Source: Mariniphaga anaerophila (lineage in GTDB: Bacteria > Bacteroidota > Bacteroidia > Bacteroidales > Prolixibacteraceae). From it: DNA of 64,000 bases. The position numbers were made by a program, and so were the translations under genes. Location: NCBI RefSeq assembly GCF_900129025.1, contig NZ_FQUM01000010.1:58317-122316 (forward strand). Reading direction: 5' to 3'. Shown one piece after another: positions 17,841 through 27,379 of this stretch; the stretch's first letter is position 1; each line of letters starts with the position of its first letter. The notes beneath the pieces are model-generated. The model was given only the letters and a program-made list of their open reading frames with translations, did no database searches and was not told the origin of the DNA.

Positions 17841-19049
17841 ATGAAACTCGGAATTTTACGCGAAGGAAAAACCCCTGCCGATAATCGGGTGCCGCTAACA
17901 CCGGAACAATGTGTTGAGGTGCAGAAAAAATTTCCGGGAGTTCGGGTGCTCGTTCAGACTAGCGACGTGAGGTGTTTTAGCGATGAAGAGTACCGGGAGA
18001 AAGGGATTCCGGTGCAGGAAGATGTTTCGGATTGCGATGTGTTGATGGGCGTAAAAGAAGTGATTGTTGACGATTTAATTCCGGGAAAGATCTATTTTTT
18101 CTTTTCGCATACCATAAAAAAGCAGGAGTATAACCGAAAGCTGCTGCAAACAATTCTGCAGAAAAAAATTCAGCTGGTTGACTACGAAGTGCTGACTGAC
18201 GAAAACAATATGCGGATTATCGGTTTTGGACGGTTTGCCGGATTGGTGGGTACGTACAACGGATTGCGCGCGCTGGGACTAAGAATGAAACAATTCGATT
18301 TGAAACCGGCTCATCAGTGCGACGGGCTGGAGGAAATGCTGTATCAGTTGGAGCGCATTCAGCTTCCCCCGGTAAAGATTGCTTTTACCGGAAACGGGCG
18401 GGTTGCAGGCGGTGTGCTGGAGGTTTTGGAGTTTATGAAAATTCGGCAATTGCAGCCTAACGAATATCTGGCGGCGCAACAACTAAACGAACCGGTTTAT
18501 TGCCAGTTGCTTCCTCAGCATTATGTGAAGCGCAAAGATGGAAATCCTTTTGACTTGAAGCATTTTTTTGAACATCCGGAAATGTATGATAATGCATTTT
18601 TGCCTTTTGCCGCTTCAACCGATTTGCTGATTGCCGCAGCATACTGGGATCCCAAAGCGCCGGTACTTTTTACCGCAGCCGACGCAAAAAATGACGAATT
18701 CAGTATTGAGGTAATTTCCGATATAACGTGCGATATTGAGGGGTCTATTCCAACAACAAAAAGGGCATCAACGGTAGCAGATCCATTTTACGATTACAAT
18801 CCGCATACCGGGGCTATGGAGCGGCCGTTTTCTTCGGACGAACACATTACGGTACAGGCTGTTGATAATTTGCCCAACGAATTACCGAAGGATGCGTCAC
18901 TTGATTTTGGCCGGAACCTGATTGGCAAAGTTTTTCCTGCTTTATTTGGTGATGATTCCGAAGGAATTATAAAGAGAGCCTCTGTTACAAAAGGAGGAAA
19001 GCTGACGCAACAGTTTTCCTATTTGCAGGATTTTGTTTCGGGACAGTAA
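17841..19049 (+). CDS. Saccharopine/alanine dehydrogenase-like NAD(P) oxidoreductase
   Basis: This 402-residue cytosolic enzyme has the AlaDH/PNT-type N-terminus (MKLGILREGKTPADNRVPLTP, with the substrate-binding Arg/Lys area). A nucleotide-binding glycine motif follows in KIAFTGNGRVAGGVLE (about residue 180). The segments DISCDIEGS-like (SDITCDIEGSIPTTKR) and FYDYNP resemble lysine-forming saccharopine dehydrogenase (Lys1) more than alanine dehydrogenase. Related Bacteroidota proteins are annotated either way. Reaction direction and substrate remain open. It stands alone and converges on the djlA operon. Confidence 0.75.
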   Translation: MKLGILREGKTPADNRVPLTPEQCVEVQKKFPGVRVLVQTSDVRCFSDEEYREKGIPVQEDVSDCDVLMGVKEVIVDDLIPGKIYFFFSHTIKKQEYNRKLLQTILQKKIQLVDYEVLTDENNMRIIGFGRFAGLVGTYNGLRALGLRMKQFDLKPAHQCDGLEEMLYQLERIQLPPVKIAFTGNGRVAGGVLEVLEFMKIRQLQPNEYLAAQQLNEPVYCQLLPQHYVKRKDGNPFDLKHFFEHPEMYDNAFLPFAASTDLLIAAAYWDPKAPVLFTAADAKNDEFSIEVISDITCDIEGSIPTTKRASTVADPFYDYNPHTGAMERPFSSDEHITVQAVDNLPNELPKDASLDFGRNLIGKVFPALFGDDSEGIIKRASVTKGGKLTQQFSYLQDFVSGQ

Positions 19050-19058
19050 AAACTGTTT

Positions 19059-19078
19059 GTTTTCGTTTTTTCGAAAAC
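19059..19078. terminator. AT-rich hairpin between convergent genes
   Basis: GTTTTCG (19059-19065) pairs with CGAAAAC (19072-19078) around a six-T loop, between the plus-strand dehydrogenase and the minus-strand djlA. The stem is AT-rich, so terminator strength is uncertain. Confidence 0.45.
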
Positions 19079-19095
19079 TTTTACCGCATCGGAAC

Positions 19096-19836
19096 TCAGG
19101 CGATTTTCCTTTCTTTTTTAATGTTTTCGTAGGCCTGGTTTACCATCTGAAATTTTTCTTTGGCCGCTTTCTGGAAATCTTCGCCCAGGTGGCTAACTTT
19201 ATCCGGGTGATATTTCATGGCCATCCGGCGGTACGATTTTTTTATCTCCTCGTCGGAAGCAGTAGGCTCAATTTCAAGAATTTTGTAATCGGCATTAATA
19301 TTCCTTACAAACATGGCCTGAATAGATTCAAAATCGCTGTTGCCAATTCCCATCTCCCCTGCAATGTGTTCTATTAATTTGCGTTCGTTTTCGTCTACAT
19401 GTGCGTCGGCATTTGCAATTCCAAACAGAAAATGAAGCAACTGCAAGCGTGCCGAGTAATTCATGTTCTGTTTAATTTGTCGGCATACTTCGTTAACCGG
19501 AATGGTTTGTTTCAGCAAATCGCGAAGCATTTTTACAGCTTCGTGTGCAGATGCTTCGCCAAAGTTTTGCACCATAAATTTTTTGACATAATCCAGTTCT
19601 GACTTCATTACTTTCCCGTCGGCTTTCATTACGGCAGCTACTAAAACCAGAAGGCTCATAACATATCCGCCGGCAGTTGTGCGCCCGGAATAACCGGTTG
19701 TTCGTCCCGGTCCGGGCTGTATTTGAGCAGAGCTTCCGTCAATAACGGAACCAATCATAAACCCAAAAATTGCTCCGATGGGACCGCCAACTGCCCATCC
19801 CAGTCCTCCGCCAATCCATTTACCAAATTTTGCCAT
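19096..19836 (-). CDS. djlA: TerB-DnaJ (DjlA-type) co-chaperone
   Basis: This 246-residue protein has a glycine-rich hydrophobic N-terminus (GGGLGWAVGGPIGAIFGFMIG, about 9-30) that may sit in the membrane. A TerB helical domain follows (about 60-165, DGKVMKSELDYVKKF), then a C-terminal J-domain (about 180-245) with the HPD motif in AMKYHPDKV. DjlA-type proteins stimulate DnaK ATPase at the membrane. It overlaps the 3' end of coaE by 17 bases and closes the hybrid kinase-ybbR-coaE-djlA run. Confidence 0.9.
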   Translation of the reverse strand: MAKFGKWIGGGLGWAVGGPIGAIFGFMIGSVIDGSSAQIQPGPGRTTGYSGRTTAGGYVMSLLVLVAAVMKADGKVMKSELDYVKKFMVQNFGEASAHEAVKMLRDLLKQTIPVNEVCRQIKQNMNYSARLQLLHFLFGIANADAHVDENERKLIEHIAGEMGIGNSDFESIQAMFVRNINADYKILEIEPTASDEEIKKSYRRMAMKYHPDKVSHLGEDFQKAAKEKFQMVNQAYENIKKERKIA

Positions 19837-20422
19837 ATTCTTTTAAATTTCTATCTATCTGAATGATTTCAGGAATTATCAAATTTTTATTGTCGTTAAC
19901 CAGTATCTTACTGGCAAGTGGTTTTTTCTTTTCTTCGCTCCATTGTTTTGCCATGCGTTCGTGTACCATTTCTTCGGTAGCATTGTCGCGAGCCATAACC
20001 CTTGCTACGCGCTGTTCTTCCGGCGCAGTAACCAATAACGTAAAGTCCATCATTCTATATAAACCGCTTTCGAACAGAATTGCCGCTTCATGGATAATGT
20101 ATGGCGCATTTTGCTGCATATTAATCCAATTTTCAAATTCTTTACGAACAACGGGATGTACCAATTCGTTTACTTTTGCCAGCTGAATATCGTTATTGAA
20201 AATTTCTGAAGCAAGTTTTTTTCGGTCAAGGTTGCCATCTGGTGTGTAAATGCTTTCTCCAAACAGGTGAATCAATCCGCTTTTGATTGGTTTGTTGGTA
20301 TTGTATAAACTTTTGGCCACAGCATCTGCTTCGAAAACAGGAACGCCAAGTACTCTGAAAACGTTACAAACAGTAGATTTGCCGCTGCCGATTCCTCCTG
20401 TTATGCCAACCGCTAAAGTCAT
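19820..20422 (-). CDS. coaE: Dephospho-CoA kinase
   Basis: This 200-residue cytosolic enzyme phosphorylates dephospho-CoA at the ribose 3' position, the last step of CoA synthesis. The P-loop GGIGSGKST is at residues 9-17. DADAVAK-like EADAVAKSLY, the HPVVRKEF segment and LLVTAPEEQRVARVMARD are as expected for the family. Length is normal. It starts 18 bases after ybbR, an arrangement common in Bacteroidota. Confidence 0.95.
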   Translation of the reverse strand: MTLAVGITGGIGSGKSTVCNVFRVLGVPVFEADAVAKSLYNTNKPIKSGLIHLFGESIYTPDGNLDRKKLASEIFNNDIQLAKVNELVHPVVRKEFENWINMQQNAPYIIHEAAILFESGLYRMMDFTLLVTAPEEQRVARVMARDNATEEMVHERMAKQWSEEKKKPLASKILVNDNKNLIIPEIIQIDRNLKEYGKIW

Positions 20423-20440
20423 TTTTTTTGTTTTTTTGAA

Positions 20441-21430
20441 TTATTCCGTTTCGATTAAATACTCAACCGAGGCGGGGACAACTTTTATGAGTTGAATAAA
20501 CGACTGGCCTGTTTTAACAGAAACGTCCAGCGCATTGTTTCCGGAGAGTGCCTGTTGGTAATCTACGCTTGCCGTAAAATCGTGTGGCGAAACGTTTTCG
20601 TATTCATTTAAACCAACCATTACGGTTACGGTAATTTGTGGCGGAAATAGTTTTAAGTCAACTCCCTGGGGCACATTGTTCCCCTGGATGGGGATTGTAA
20701 GTTTTTTCTCGGTGAATTTTTCAACCGGGATGGAAATTGTCACTTTTTCGGGAGATACTTTTGTGTTTTGAGGAAAAATGATCGGGACTATTTTTTCCAG
20801 ACTTTTGTTTACCTCTTTAAAATCTCTGGCTTCGGTAGGCAACACTGTCAGCGTGTCCAACAGAGCAGCCGGCCCTGCAATTTCAATACTGTCGGGAGTA
20901 GCTGTTACAACTCCTTTTAAGAAAAACTGCTGTTCAAATTCAAGTGAAACTTTAGGTAAAACCGGCAGTTTTTTAATTTGCATGCTGTCGAAAACCAGCG
21001 TAATGGTTTGGGGCGAAACAGCATTAATACTGATTTCTTTACTTACCTGGTCGCTTATCCGGCGGATCAGTATTTCCGACGGAACTTTATACTCGTTTGA
21101 AGCGCCTCCCATAGACTGGCTGATTGCCGAAAGATCTAAAATTACGGGCGAAAACGAGAATGCCAACTTGTGCCGAAGCAGGGTAAAACCGTGTGCCTGA
21201 ACATTCAGATCTATTTTTGTGGGCGGAGTATTGGCCAGAAATAAATTTTTTGGCGGATTTACATATTTTACCGAGTAGGTTAGCTCTGTGGTATAATCTT
21301 TATTCAGCGCATTTAAAAACCACAGCGAAGTTGCAATGAGCAGGCAGATCGCAAACACTACAATCCGCTTGTCGTTTCGTAACTTTTCGCGGTTGAAGAA
21401 TGTTAATATTTCCGTGATTTTTTTATTCAT
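20441..21430 (-). CDS. YbbR-domain membrane-anchored protein
   Basis: This 329-residue protein has one transmembrane helix at about 22-42 (IVVFAICLLIATSLWFLNAL) followed by YbbR-type beta repeats (PTKIDLNVQAHGFTLL; LDTLTVLPTEARDF; VEKFTEKKLTIPI). In Firmicutes YbbR proteins regulate the diadenylate cyclase CdaA. In Bacteroidota the gene usually sits beside coaE, as here, and its role is unknown. It starts 22 bases after the hybrid kinase stop and is translated as part of the same run. Confidence 0.85.
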   Translation of the reverse strand: MNKKITEILTFFNREKLRNDKRIVVFAICLLIATSLWFLNALNKDYTTELTYSVKYVNPPKNLFLANTPPTKIDLNVQAHGFTLLRHKLAFSFSPVILDLSAISQSMGGASNEYKVPSEILIRRISDQVSKEISINAVSPQTITLVFDSMQIKKLPVLPKVSLEFEQQFFLKGVVTATPDSIEIAGPAALLDTLTVLPTEARDFKEVNKSLEKIVPIIFPQNTKVSPEKVTISIPVEKFTEKKLTIPIQGNNVPQGVDLKLFPPQITVTVMVGLNEYENVSPHDFTASVDYQQALSGNNALDVSVKTGQSFIQLIKVVPASVEYLIETE

Positions 21431-21452
21431 CTGACAATTTCAAACCCCAAAA

Positions 21453-23399
21453 TTAATGAATCATTTTTTGATTATAACTTTCAAGTTTGCCAATTAAATC
21501 AGGAAATTCACCTAGTTTGTGTTTAATTATTTGAATGTCAAATGCTTTTAATCCATTATCCAGCTCTGAACAGTAATTTAATACAGGGCTGCAGGAATAC
21601 CTGGAAGCCATTTTTTCCAGTTCTTCTTTAAAATGCTCTATTTCGAAAATGATCAGATTGTCTTTTATGTATTCCCATTTTTCCATAAAAACATCACGCG
21701 ACTCTTTTAGGACGTTTTGCAAGTTATTCTGACACTCACCCTGAATTTTTATTTGTTTTTCAGAAGCAGTATTCTTGGGAATATTTTCTTCGATGTAGCT
21801 GAATTTCAGAAAACGTTTAAGCAAAGCATTCAGATCTTTTTTGAAGACAGGTTTTTGCAGGAATCCGTCGAACAGCTCGTTTATACGGGTGTTGTGGTCT
21901 TTTATGGTTGACGCGGTAAATGCAATTACGGGAATGTGATTCAGATCTTTGTCCTGTTTTATCAGTTCGGCAGCATCAAAACCACTGATTCCGGGCATGC
22001 GGATGTCCATAAAAATGAGGTCGGGCTTTTCTGTTTTTAATTTAGCCAACGCATCCGTCCCGTCGTTTGCCTCAATAAATCTTACATTTTCAGAGCCTAT
22101 CAGTTGCTTTAAAACCATTATGTTATATTTTATGTCGTCTGTTATCATAATGGTACACGGAGCCAGTTTCATTGCTGCGCCGTCGCGAACCGGTTCCACG
22201 CGCGAATTATCGGAATGATCTACTTCAACATCGAAAAGAGTTACTGTAAATACCGAACCTTTTCCCTGCTTACTCGATAACTTAATTGTACCGTTAAGCT
22301 TTTTTAGCAATCCGTTGACAATGGCCAGTCCCAACCCGGTTCCTTCGTAGGTTTTGTTGGTCTGTCCGGGTTGCTGGGTAAACGAGTCAAAAATATTTTT
22401 TTGTTGGGCGGTTTTAATGCCAATCCCTGTGTCTTCAACCGAAAGCACCAGGTTTACTCTGTTTTTCTTCCGTGCTTTGGCCGCGTGGGCAGAAATATGA
22501 ATATGCCCCTTGTCTGTGAATTTTATGGCGTTGCTTACCAAATTAAAAACGATTTGGTAAAACCGCAGTTCGTCCATTAACACAAAATCGGGCACGCTGG
22601 AGTCAGTCGTAATTTTCAGGGAAAGCTTTTTGTCTTCCACTTTCTGCTGGAAAACCATTTTTATGTCATTAATTACTTCCTGATAGTTCATCGGGTGGAT
22701 ATCAACATTAATTTTCCCCGATTCGATTTTTGATAGATCCAGAATATCGTTCAGAAGATTCAACAGGTTTCGAGCACTATGTAAAATGGTATTAATATAT
22801 TCCCGATGCTGGTTGTTTGTTTCATTTTCGAACAACCACTGACTGAATCCCAGAATGGCATTTAGCGGGGTTCGTATTTCGTGCGATACGTTGGCCAGAA
22901 ATTCGGATTTAGAACGCAACGCATTTTCAGCATTGATTTTTGCTTCTTCCAGCTCTTTTTTTAATAAGTGAGCTTCGGTAACATCTTTTATAATGGCCAG
23001 TGCTTTTCCTGTATCCACCCTCTCCAGGTGTACTTTGTAATAACTTTTTTCGCCTTCATTTGTAATTTCAAATTCAGATAATCCCGATGTCAAACATTTT
23101 TTTAACTCCCGTGTAAAAATTGCAGATTCCTTGTCCTGAAAGGCATTTTGCAGGGTTAATGTTTCAGCTTGGGAAAACTTTTTAAATAATATTGAATTAT
23201 TGTGTATCGGAGTATTCAGGAATTTACCGTCTTCATCCAGATAAATAATTGTTTCCGAGATGAAATTCAAAAGAATTTCTTTTTTCTTTTCTTCAATTTT
23301 TGCTTCTGCCTGTTTTGTATCTGCTTTCTTTTTTTCGTGCTTTTGGATAGTTGCTTTTTGTGCTTGCCGGGTCTCCCTGTTAACATTTTTTTTGGTCAT
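21453..23399 (-). CDS. Cytoplasmic hybrid histidine kinase (PAS-HisKA-HATPase-REC)
   Basis: This 648-residue soluble protein has no membrane segment. The order is a highly charged Lys/Glu coiled coil (1-42), a PAS-like domain (about 45-145), HisKA with the phospho-His at 173 in SHEIRTPLN, a HATPase with N box (NLVSNAIKF), G1 (DTGIGI) and G2 (GTGLGLAI), and a receiver with phospho-acceptor Asp465 in IFMDIRMPG. A helical C-terminal 130 residues of unknown type follow, perhaps an HPt-like domain. No response regulator is adjacent. It heads the ybbR-coaE-djlA run, an unusual place for a sensor kinase. Confidence 0.92.
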   Translation of the reverse strand: MTKKNVNRETRQAQKATIQKHEKKKADTKQAEAKIEEKKKEILLNFISETIIYLDEDGKFLNTPIHNNSILFKKFSQAETLTLQNAFQDKESAIFTRELKKCLTSGLSEFEITNEGEKSYYKVHLERVDTGKALAIIKDVTEAHLLKKELEEAKINAENALRSKSEFLANVSHEIRTPLNAILGFSQWLFENETNNQHREYINTILHSARNLLNLLNDILDLSKIESGKINVDIHPMNYQEVINDIKMVFQQKVEDKKLSLKITTDSSVPDFVLMDELRFYQIVFNLVSNAIKFTDKGHIHISAHAAKARKKNRVNLVLSVEDTGIGIKTAQQKNIFDSFTQQPGQTNKTYEGTGLGLAIVNGLLKKLNGTIKLSSKQGKGSVFTVTLFDVEVDHSDNSRVEPVRDGAAMKLAPCTIMITDDIKYNIMVLKQLIGSENVRFIEANDGTDALAKLKTEKPDLIFMDIRMPGISGFDAAELIKQDKDLNHIPVIAFTASTIKDHNTRINELFDGFLQKPVFKKDLNALLKRFLKFSYIEENIPKNTASEKQIKIQGECQNNLQNVLKESRDVFMEKWEYIKDNLIIFEIEHFKEELEKMASRYSCSPVLNYCSELDNGLKAFDIQIIKHKLGEFPDLIGKLESYNQKMIH

Positions 23400-23634
23400 A
23401 ATTATCCCTTAATTATTTCTTTGTCAGGTTCAAAAAATGAATTTTGTAATACTCTCTCTCTGTAAATTGTCTTTTTGACATGTTGAAAATACTTAATTTT
23501 TCTAATTCCCGGATGTATTCGGGCCTGAAAATTATTAATGTAGTTTTTTAATTGTATTTTGAGCAGAGCCGTGAAAAAAGTAATATTTTTGAATTCTATT
23601 AATCCTTTCAATAAAATAAGAAAATCATTTTTGA

Positions 23635-24963
23635 ATGAAAATAGCAGTTGTAGGAACAGGTTACGTAGGGTTGGTTTCGGGAACTTGCTTTGCTGAAACC
23701 GGAGTAGATGTAGTTTGTGTAGATGTAAACCAACAAAAGATCGAAAAACTGAATAATGGGCAAATCCCCATTTACGAACCCGGACTTGAAGATATATTTA
23801 AGCGAAATGTAGAAAAAGGCAGGTTGCAGTTTTCTACAGATTTAGCAAGCAACCTCAAGGATACTGACGTTGTATTTATTGCTGTGGGAACGCCTCCCGA
23901 TGAAGACGGAAGCGCTGATTTGAAATATGTATTGGGAGTGGCCGGCGAAATAGGGCGGAGCATGGATCATTATATGGTTGTAGTAACCAAAAGTACCGTC
24001 CCTGTTGGCACTTCGGTAAAGGTAAAAAATGCCATTCAGGCAGAACTCGAAAAGAGGGGAGTTGATATAGGTTTCGATGTGGCTTCCAATCCCGAGTTTT
24101 TGAAAGAAGGTAGTGCCGTTCAGGATTTCTTGCGACCCGACAGAATCGTAATTGGTACCGATTCTGAAAAAGCCCAAACAGTAATGAAAAGGCTCTACAA
24201 ACCATTCTTGTTAAACGGACATCCCATTTTGTTTATGGATATCATTTCGTCTGAGATGACCAAATATGCTGCCAACTCCATGCTGGCTACCCGCATTAGT
24301 TTTATTAATGATATCGCCAATTTGTGTGAAATTTTGGGCGCTGATATCGATGCGGTTAGAAAAGGAATTGGTTCTGATCCCCGCATTGGAAACAAATTTT
24401 TGTACCCTGGTACCGGGTACGGCGGGTCGTGCTTTCCCAAAGATGTAAAGGCCTTAATCCGAACTGCCGACGAAAACGGGCATTCGCTGGAGATATTAAA
24501 GGCTGTTGAAGCCGTAAATGATCGTCAGAAATCCATTCTGTTTAATAAGGTAAAACAGCACTTTGACGGAGAGTTAAAAGGACGAAAATTTGCGATATGG
24601 GGACTCGCTTTTAAACCCAAAACTGATGATATGCGTGAAGCTCCTTCGTTGGTTATTGTGGAGAAACTGCTGGAGGCAGGAGCCACGGTTGTGGCTTATG
24701 ATCCGGTGGCAAAGGAAGAAGCCAGACGCATTTTGGGAGATAAAATTATTTTGGCAAAAGACGAGTACGAAGCTTGTATTGATGCCGATGCGCTTTTGCT
24801 GGTTACAGAATGGCCCGAGTTCAGAATTCCGAACTTTAAAGTGCTGGGCAAACTGCTGAAAAACAAGCTGATTTTTGACGGAAGGAATATTTACGACTTG
24901 GCAGAACTTGACGAACTTGCATTTACATATTATCCTGTGGGACGAAAATCAATAATACACTAA
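23635..24963 (+). CDS. ugd: UDP-glucose 6-dehydrogenase
   Basis: This 442-residue cytosolic enzyme oxidises UDP-glucose to UDP-glucuronate using two NAD+. The Rossmann motif GTGYVGLVSG is at residues 7-16 and the catalytic Cys266 lies in YGGSCFPKD. The segment WGLAFKPKTDDMREAPS marks the C-terminal UDP-binding domain. It is followed three bases later by the UDP-glucuronate decarboxylase gene, so the pair makes UDP-xylose for cell-surface glycans. The 235-base spacer 23400-23634 before it shows nothing I can support. Confidence 0.95.
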   Translation: MKIAVVGTGYVGLVSGTCFAETGVDVVCVDVNQQKIEKLNNGQIPIYEPGLEDIFKRNVEKGRLQFSTDLASNLKDTDVVFIAVGTPPDEDGSADLKYVLGVAGEIGRSMDHYMVVVTKSTVPVGTSVKVKNAIQAELEKRGVDIGFDVASNPEFLKEGSAVQDFLRPDRIVIGTDSEKAQTVMKRLYKPFLLNGHPILFMDIISSEMTKYAANSMLATRISFINDIANLCEILGADIDAVRKGIGSDPRIGNKFLYPGTGYGGSCFPKDVKALIRTADENGHSLEILKAVEAVNDRQKSILFNKVKQHFDGELKGRKFAIWGLAFKPKTDDMREAPSLVIVEKLLEAGATVVAYDPVAKEEARRILGDKIILAKDEYEACIDADALLLVTEWPEFRIPNFKVLGKLLKNKLIFDGRNIYDLAELDELAFTYYPVGRKSIIH

Positions 24964-24966
24964 ACT

Positions 24967-25920
24967 ATGAAACGGATTTTGGTTACCGGTGGTGCCGGCT
25001 TTGTTGGCTCTCATCTTTGCGAGTATTTATTGAATCAGGGAAATGAAGTCATTTGCCTTGATAATTATTTTACGGGAAAAAAACAGAAAATTGTTCACCT
25101 GATGAACAATCCGTGGTTCGAACTGATTCGACACGATGTAACCATGCCGTTTTACATTGAGGTGGACGAAATATACAACCTCGCCTGTCCTGCGTCGCCG
25201 GTTCATTACCAGTACAACGCCATTAAAACCATAAAAACATCGGTTATGGGCGCCATTAATATGCTGGGATTGGCCAAACGCACCAGGGCAAAAATTCTAC
25301 AGGCCTCTACCAGTGAAGTTTATGGCGATCCGGAAGTGCATCCCCAGCCCGAGAGTTACTGGGGAAATGTTAACCCGATTGGTGTTCGTTCGTGTTATGA
25401 TGAAGGGAAACGTTGTGCCGAATCGTTGTTTATGAATTACTATCATCAAAACAATGTGCGGATAAAAATTATTCGGATTTTTAATACTTACGGCCCCAAA
25501 ATGGAACCCAACGACGGCCGGGTAGTTTCCAATTTTATTGTACAGGCTTTGCAAAATAAGGATATCACTATTTTTGGCGACGGAAATCAGACGCGCAGTT
25601 TTCAGTATGTGAGCGATTTGGTAGAAGGGATGGTTCGAATGATGAATACTGACGATTCTTTTACAGGCCCCATAAATATTGGAAATCCCGGAGAGTTCAC
25701 CATGTTGCAGCTTGCCCGGGAAATTCTTGATATTACGGGGTCAAAATCGAAAATAGTGCATTTCCCTCTGCCGGAGGATGATCCGGTGCAGCGGAAGCCT
25801 GACATTTCGCTTGCCCACGAAAAGCTGAACGGGTGGGAGCCCAAAGTGCCGCTTCGCGAGGGGTTATTAAGAACCATTGAATATTTTGATAAGTTGCTGA
25901 TAGAGGAGGGGAGGAGGTAA
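24967..25920 (+). CDS. uxs: UDP-glucuronate decarboxylase (UDP-xylose synthase)
   Basis: This 317-residue extended short-chain dehydrogenase converts UDP-glucuronate to UDP-xylose. [10 protein letters not shown] is the NAD motif (8-17). The catalytic Tyr144-x3-Lys148 pair is in RSCYDEGKR, with [15 protein letters not shown] and [19 protein letters not shown] typical of UXS rather than of epimerases. The gene is coupled to ugd, which makes its substrate. Length is normal for the soluble bacterial form. Confidence 0.94.
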   Translation: MKRILVTGGAGFVGSHLCEYLLNQGNEVICLDNYFTGKKQKIVHLMNNPWFELIRHDVTMPFYIEVDEIYNLACPASPVHYQYNAIKTIKTSVMGAINMLGLAKRTRAKILQASTSEVYGDPEVHPQPESYWGNVNPIGVRSCYDEGKRCAESLFMNYYHQNNVRIKIIRIFNTYGPKMEPNDGRVVSNFIVQALQNKDITIFGDGNQTRSFQYVSDLVEGMVRMMNTDDSFTGPINIGNPGEFTMLQLAREILDITGSKSKIVHFPLPEDDPVQRKPDISLAHEKLNGWEPKVPLREGLLRTIEYFDKLLIEEGRR

Positions 25921-25944
25921 CTGTTTTTTAACTAAAGAACAGTT
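25919..25944. terminator. Inverted repeat at a convergent junction
   Basis: AACTGTT (25919-25925) pairs with AACAGTT (25938-25944) over the stop codons of the convergent uxs and DUF456 genes. It is short and lacks a long T-run, so it is only a possible bidirectional terminator. Confidence 0.35.
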
Positions 25945-26410
25945 CTTTTCCGAAGTGCCAGGCCATCAATCCTGAAACAACAAGCTTCATCAGAGTGCCA
26001 AGTAAAAAGCCGATGAATGAGCCAAACCCTGATTTTATGGCTGCAGCCGAGTCTTTTCCGGCAGTGAGTTCGCCAATAACTGCACCTAAAAACGGGCCGA
26101 TAATAATTCCTAAAGGAGGAAAGAAAAACAGCCCGATGATCAGTCCGATAATACTTCCCCAAACTCCTCTGTTGCTCCCCCCAAAACGTTTGGTGCCCCA
26201 TGCCGGGATGGCATAATCGAGAAGATACACCGCAACTGTTACAATGCCCCAAATGATTAAAAAACGCGACGAGAATTGATACTTATCTGTAAAATGAAGG
26301 AAGAGTAATCCGATATAACTAAGTGGCGGCCCGGGTAAAACAGGCAAAACTGCTCCGAGAATTCCACCAACTATGAATAATACTCCGAATATTATTAATA
26401 CATAATCCAT
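25928..26410 (-). CDS. DUF456 small membrane protein
   Basis: The protein has 160 residues from the ATG at 26410. A longer frame to 26596 adds a polar 62-residue leader that lacks the family pattern, so I reject it. The sequence is mostly hydrophobic with glycine-rich helices (GVLFIVGGILGAVLPVLPGPP; IIGLIIGLFFFPPLGIIIGP; IGFLLGTLMKLVVSG), matching DUF456 proteins of unknown function in the inner membrane. It is convergent with uxs. Confidence 0.85.
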   Translation of the reverse strand: MDYVLIIFGVLFIVGGILGAVLPVLPGPPLSYIGLLFLHFTDKYQFSSRFLIIWGIVTVAVYLLDYAIPAWGTKRFGGSNRGVWGSIIGLIIGLFFFPPLGIIIGPFLGAVIGELTAGKDSAAAIKSGFGSFIGFLLGTLMKLVVSGLMAWHFGKELFFS

Positions 26411-26543
26411 TTTTGCAACTTTAATTTGTTGGTTGCAAATAAACGTAGAAATTTGATTTTTTTTGTAAAGAAATATGGTGTTTGTGTGTTGTGGAAAATG
26501 AAGACCATATTTTTTCCTCCTCGCCATTTCTGCTTTTAGGCTC

Positions 26544-26573
26544 TTTGAGGGAGACGAAATTATTGTATTTTTG
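26544..26573 (+). promoter_or_regulatory. Upstream candidate promoter for the rpmB operon
   Basis: TTTG (26544-26547), an 18-base gap and TATTTTTG (26566-26573) match the Bacteroidota -33/-7 consensus exactly. If used for rpmB it would leave a 5' UTR of about 165 bases. The 339-base spacer 26411-26749 otherwise holds only the second candidate promoter listed next. Confidence 0.5.
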
Positions 26574-26665
26574 TTTTCTGAAACCGCAGAAGTCAATCGA
26601 AATCGAGGATTTCGGGGTTTTTAACAAGACAATGTTAATTGTTTCCTTAAAAACTTATAGAACAG

Positions 26666-26697
26666 TTTGATTTTTTATCAAAAAAGTATTTTCTTTG
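26666..26697 (+). promoter_or_regulatory. Proximal candidate promoter for the rpmB operon
   Basis: TTTG (26666-26669), a 20-base gap and TTTCTTTG (26690-26697, one mismatch from TAnnTTTG) lie 53 bases before the rpmB start. Its position suits a highly expressed ribosomal operon. Confidence 0.45.
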
Positions 26698-26749
26698 CAA
26701 GCCGTTTTAAGTAACGAGTTTATTTGTACATCAAGAAATTATAATAAAA

Positions 26750-26992
26750 ATGTCACAAGTTTGTCAAATAACAGGTAAAAGAGCAATGGTTGGGAACAAT
26801 GTTTCTCACTCAAAACGCAGGGTTAAAAGGAAATTTAACGTTAACCTGTTCAGAAAGAAATTTTATCTTCCGGATGAAAATCGCTGGGTTGTTTTAACTG
26901 TATCAGCTCACGGGCTTCGTATCATCAATAAAAAAGGTGTGGTAGCCGCCGTTAAGGAAGCAAAAGAAAAAGGATTTATCGAAAAAAATTAA
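26750..26992 (+). CDS. rpmB: 50S ribosomal protein L28
   Basis: This 80-residue protein has the L28 opening [21 protein letters not shown] and the following basic stretch [17 protein letters not shown], then [17 protein letters not shown]. It is part of the large ribosomal subunit. The single early Cys is not a zinc ribbon. It is followed 11 bases later by rpmG in the usual Bacteroidota order. Confidence 0.97.
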   Translation: MSQVCQITGKRAMVGNNVSHSKRRVKRKFNVNLFRKKFYLPDENRWVVLTVSAHGLRIINKKGVVAAVKEAKEKGFIEKN

Positions 26993-27003
26993 AGGACTGA
27001 GCA

Positions 27004-27192
27004 ATGGCTAAAAAAGGTAAAGGCAACAGGATTCAGGTAATTTTGGAATGCACCGAACATAAAGACAGCGGAATGCCGGGGACTTCACGGTACATTACTA
27101 CCAAAAACAGAAAAAATACACCTGACAGGTTGGAAATGAAAAAGTACAACCCAATTTTGAAGAAAGTTACGGTTCATAAAGAAATTAAATAA
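27004..27192 (+). CDS. rpmG: 50S ribosomal protein L33
   Basis: This 62-residue L33 has [11 protein letters not shown] near the N-terminus and [21 protein letters not shown], the family core. Only one Cys remains (ECTEH) and there is no CxxC pair, so it is the zinc-independent form. It lies between rpmB and the DUF4295 gene. Confidence 0.97.
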   Translation: MAKKGKGNRIQVILECTEHKDSGMPGTSRYITTKNRKNTPDRLEMKKYNPILKKVTVHKEIK

Positions 27193-27203
27193 GCATTTGA
27201 GTT

Positions 27204-27359
27204 ATGGCAAAGAAAGCAGTTGCAACATTACAAAAAGGTGCCGGTAAAGGCCATTCTAAAGTGATTAAAATGGTTAAATCACCCGTGACCGGAGCATATG
27301 TTTTTAAAGAAGAAGTGATTACCAACGACGAGGTAAAAAACTATTTTCAAAAACAATAG
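27204..27359 (+). CDS. DUF4295 small basic protein
   Basis: This 51-residue protein begins MAKKAVATLQKGAGKGHSK and ends NDEVKNYFQKQ, which is the DUF4295 family found after rpmG in Bacteroidota. It is very basic and probably ribosome-associated, but its function is not known. The ATG lies 11 bases after the rpmG stop, so the three genes form one transcript ending at the terminator below. Confidence 0.93.
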   Translation: MAKKAVATLQKGAGKGHSKVIKMVKSPVTGAYVFKEEVITNDEVKNYFQKQ

Positions 27360-27379
27360 AAAATATTACGCATGTACAG

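Noticed and set aside
26411..26596. 62-residue N-terminal extension of the DUF456 protein
   Set aside because: It is polar, unlike the family, and lies over a plus-strand promoter-like site; the family-like start is at 26410.
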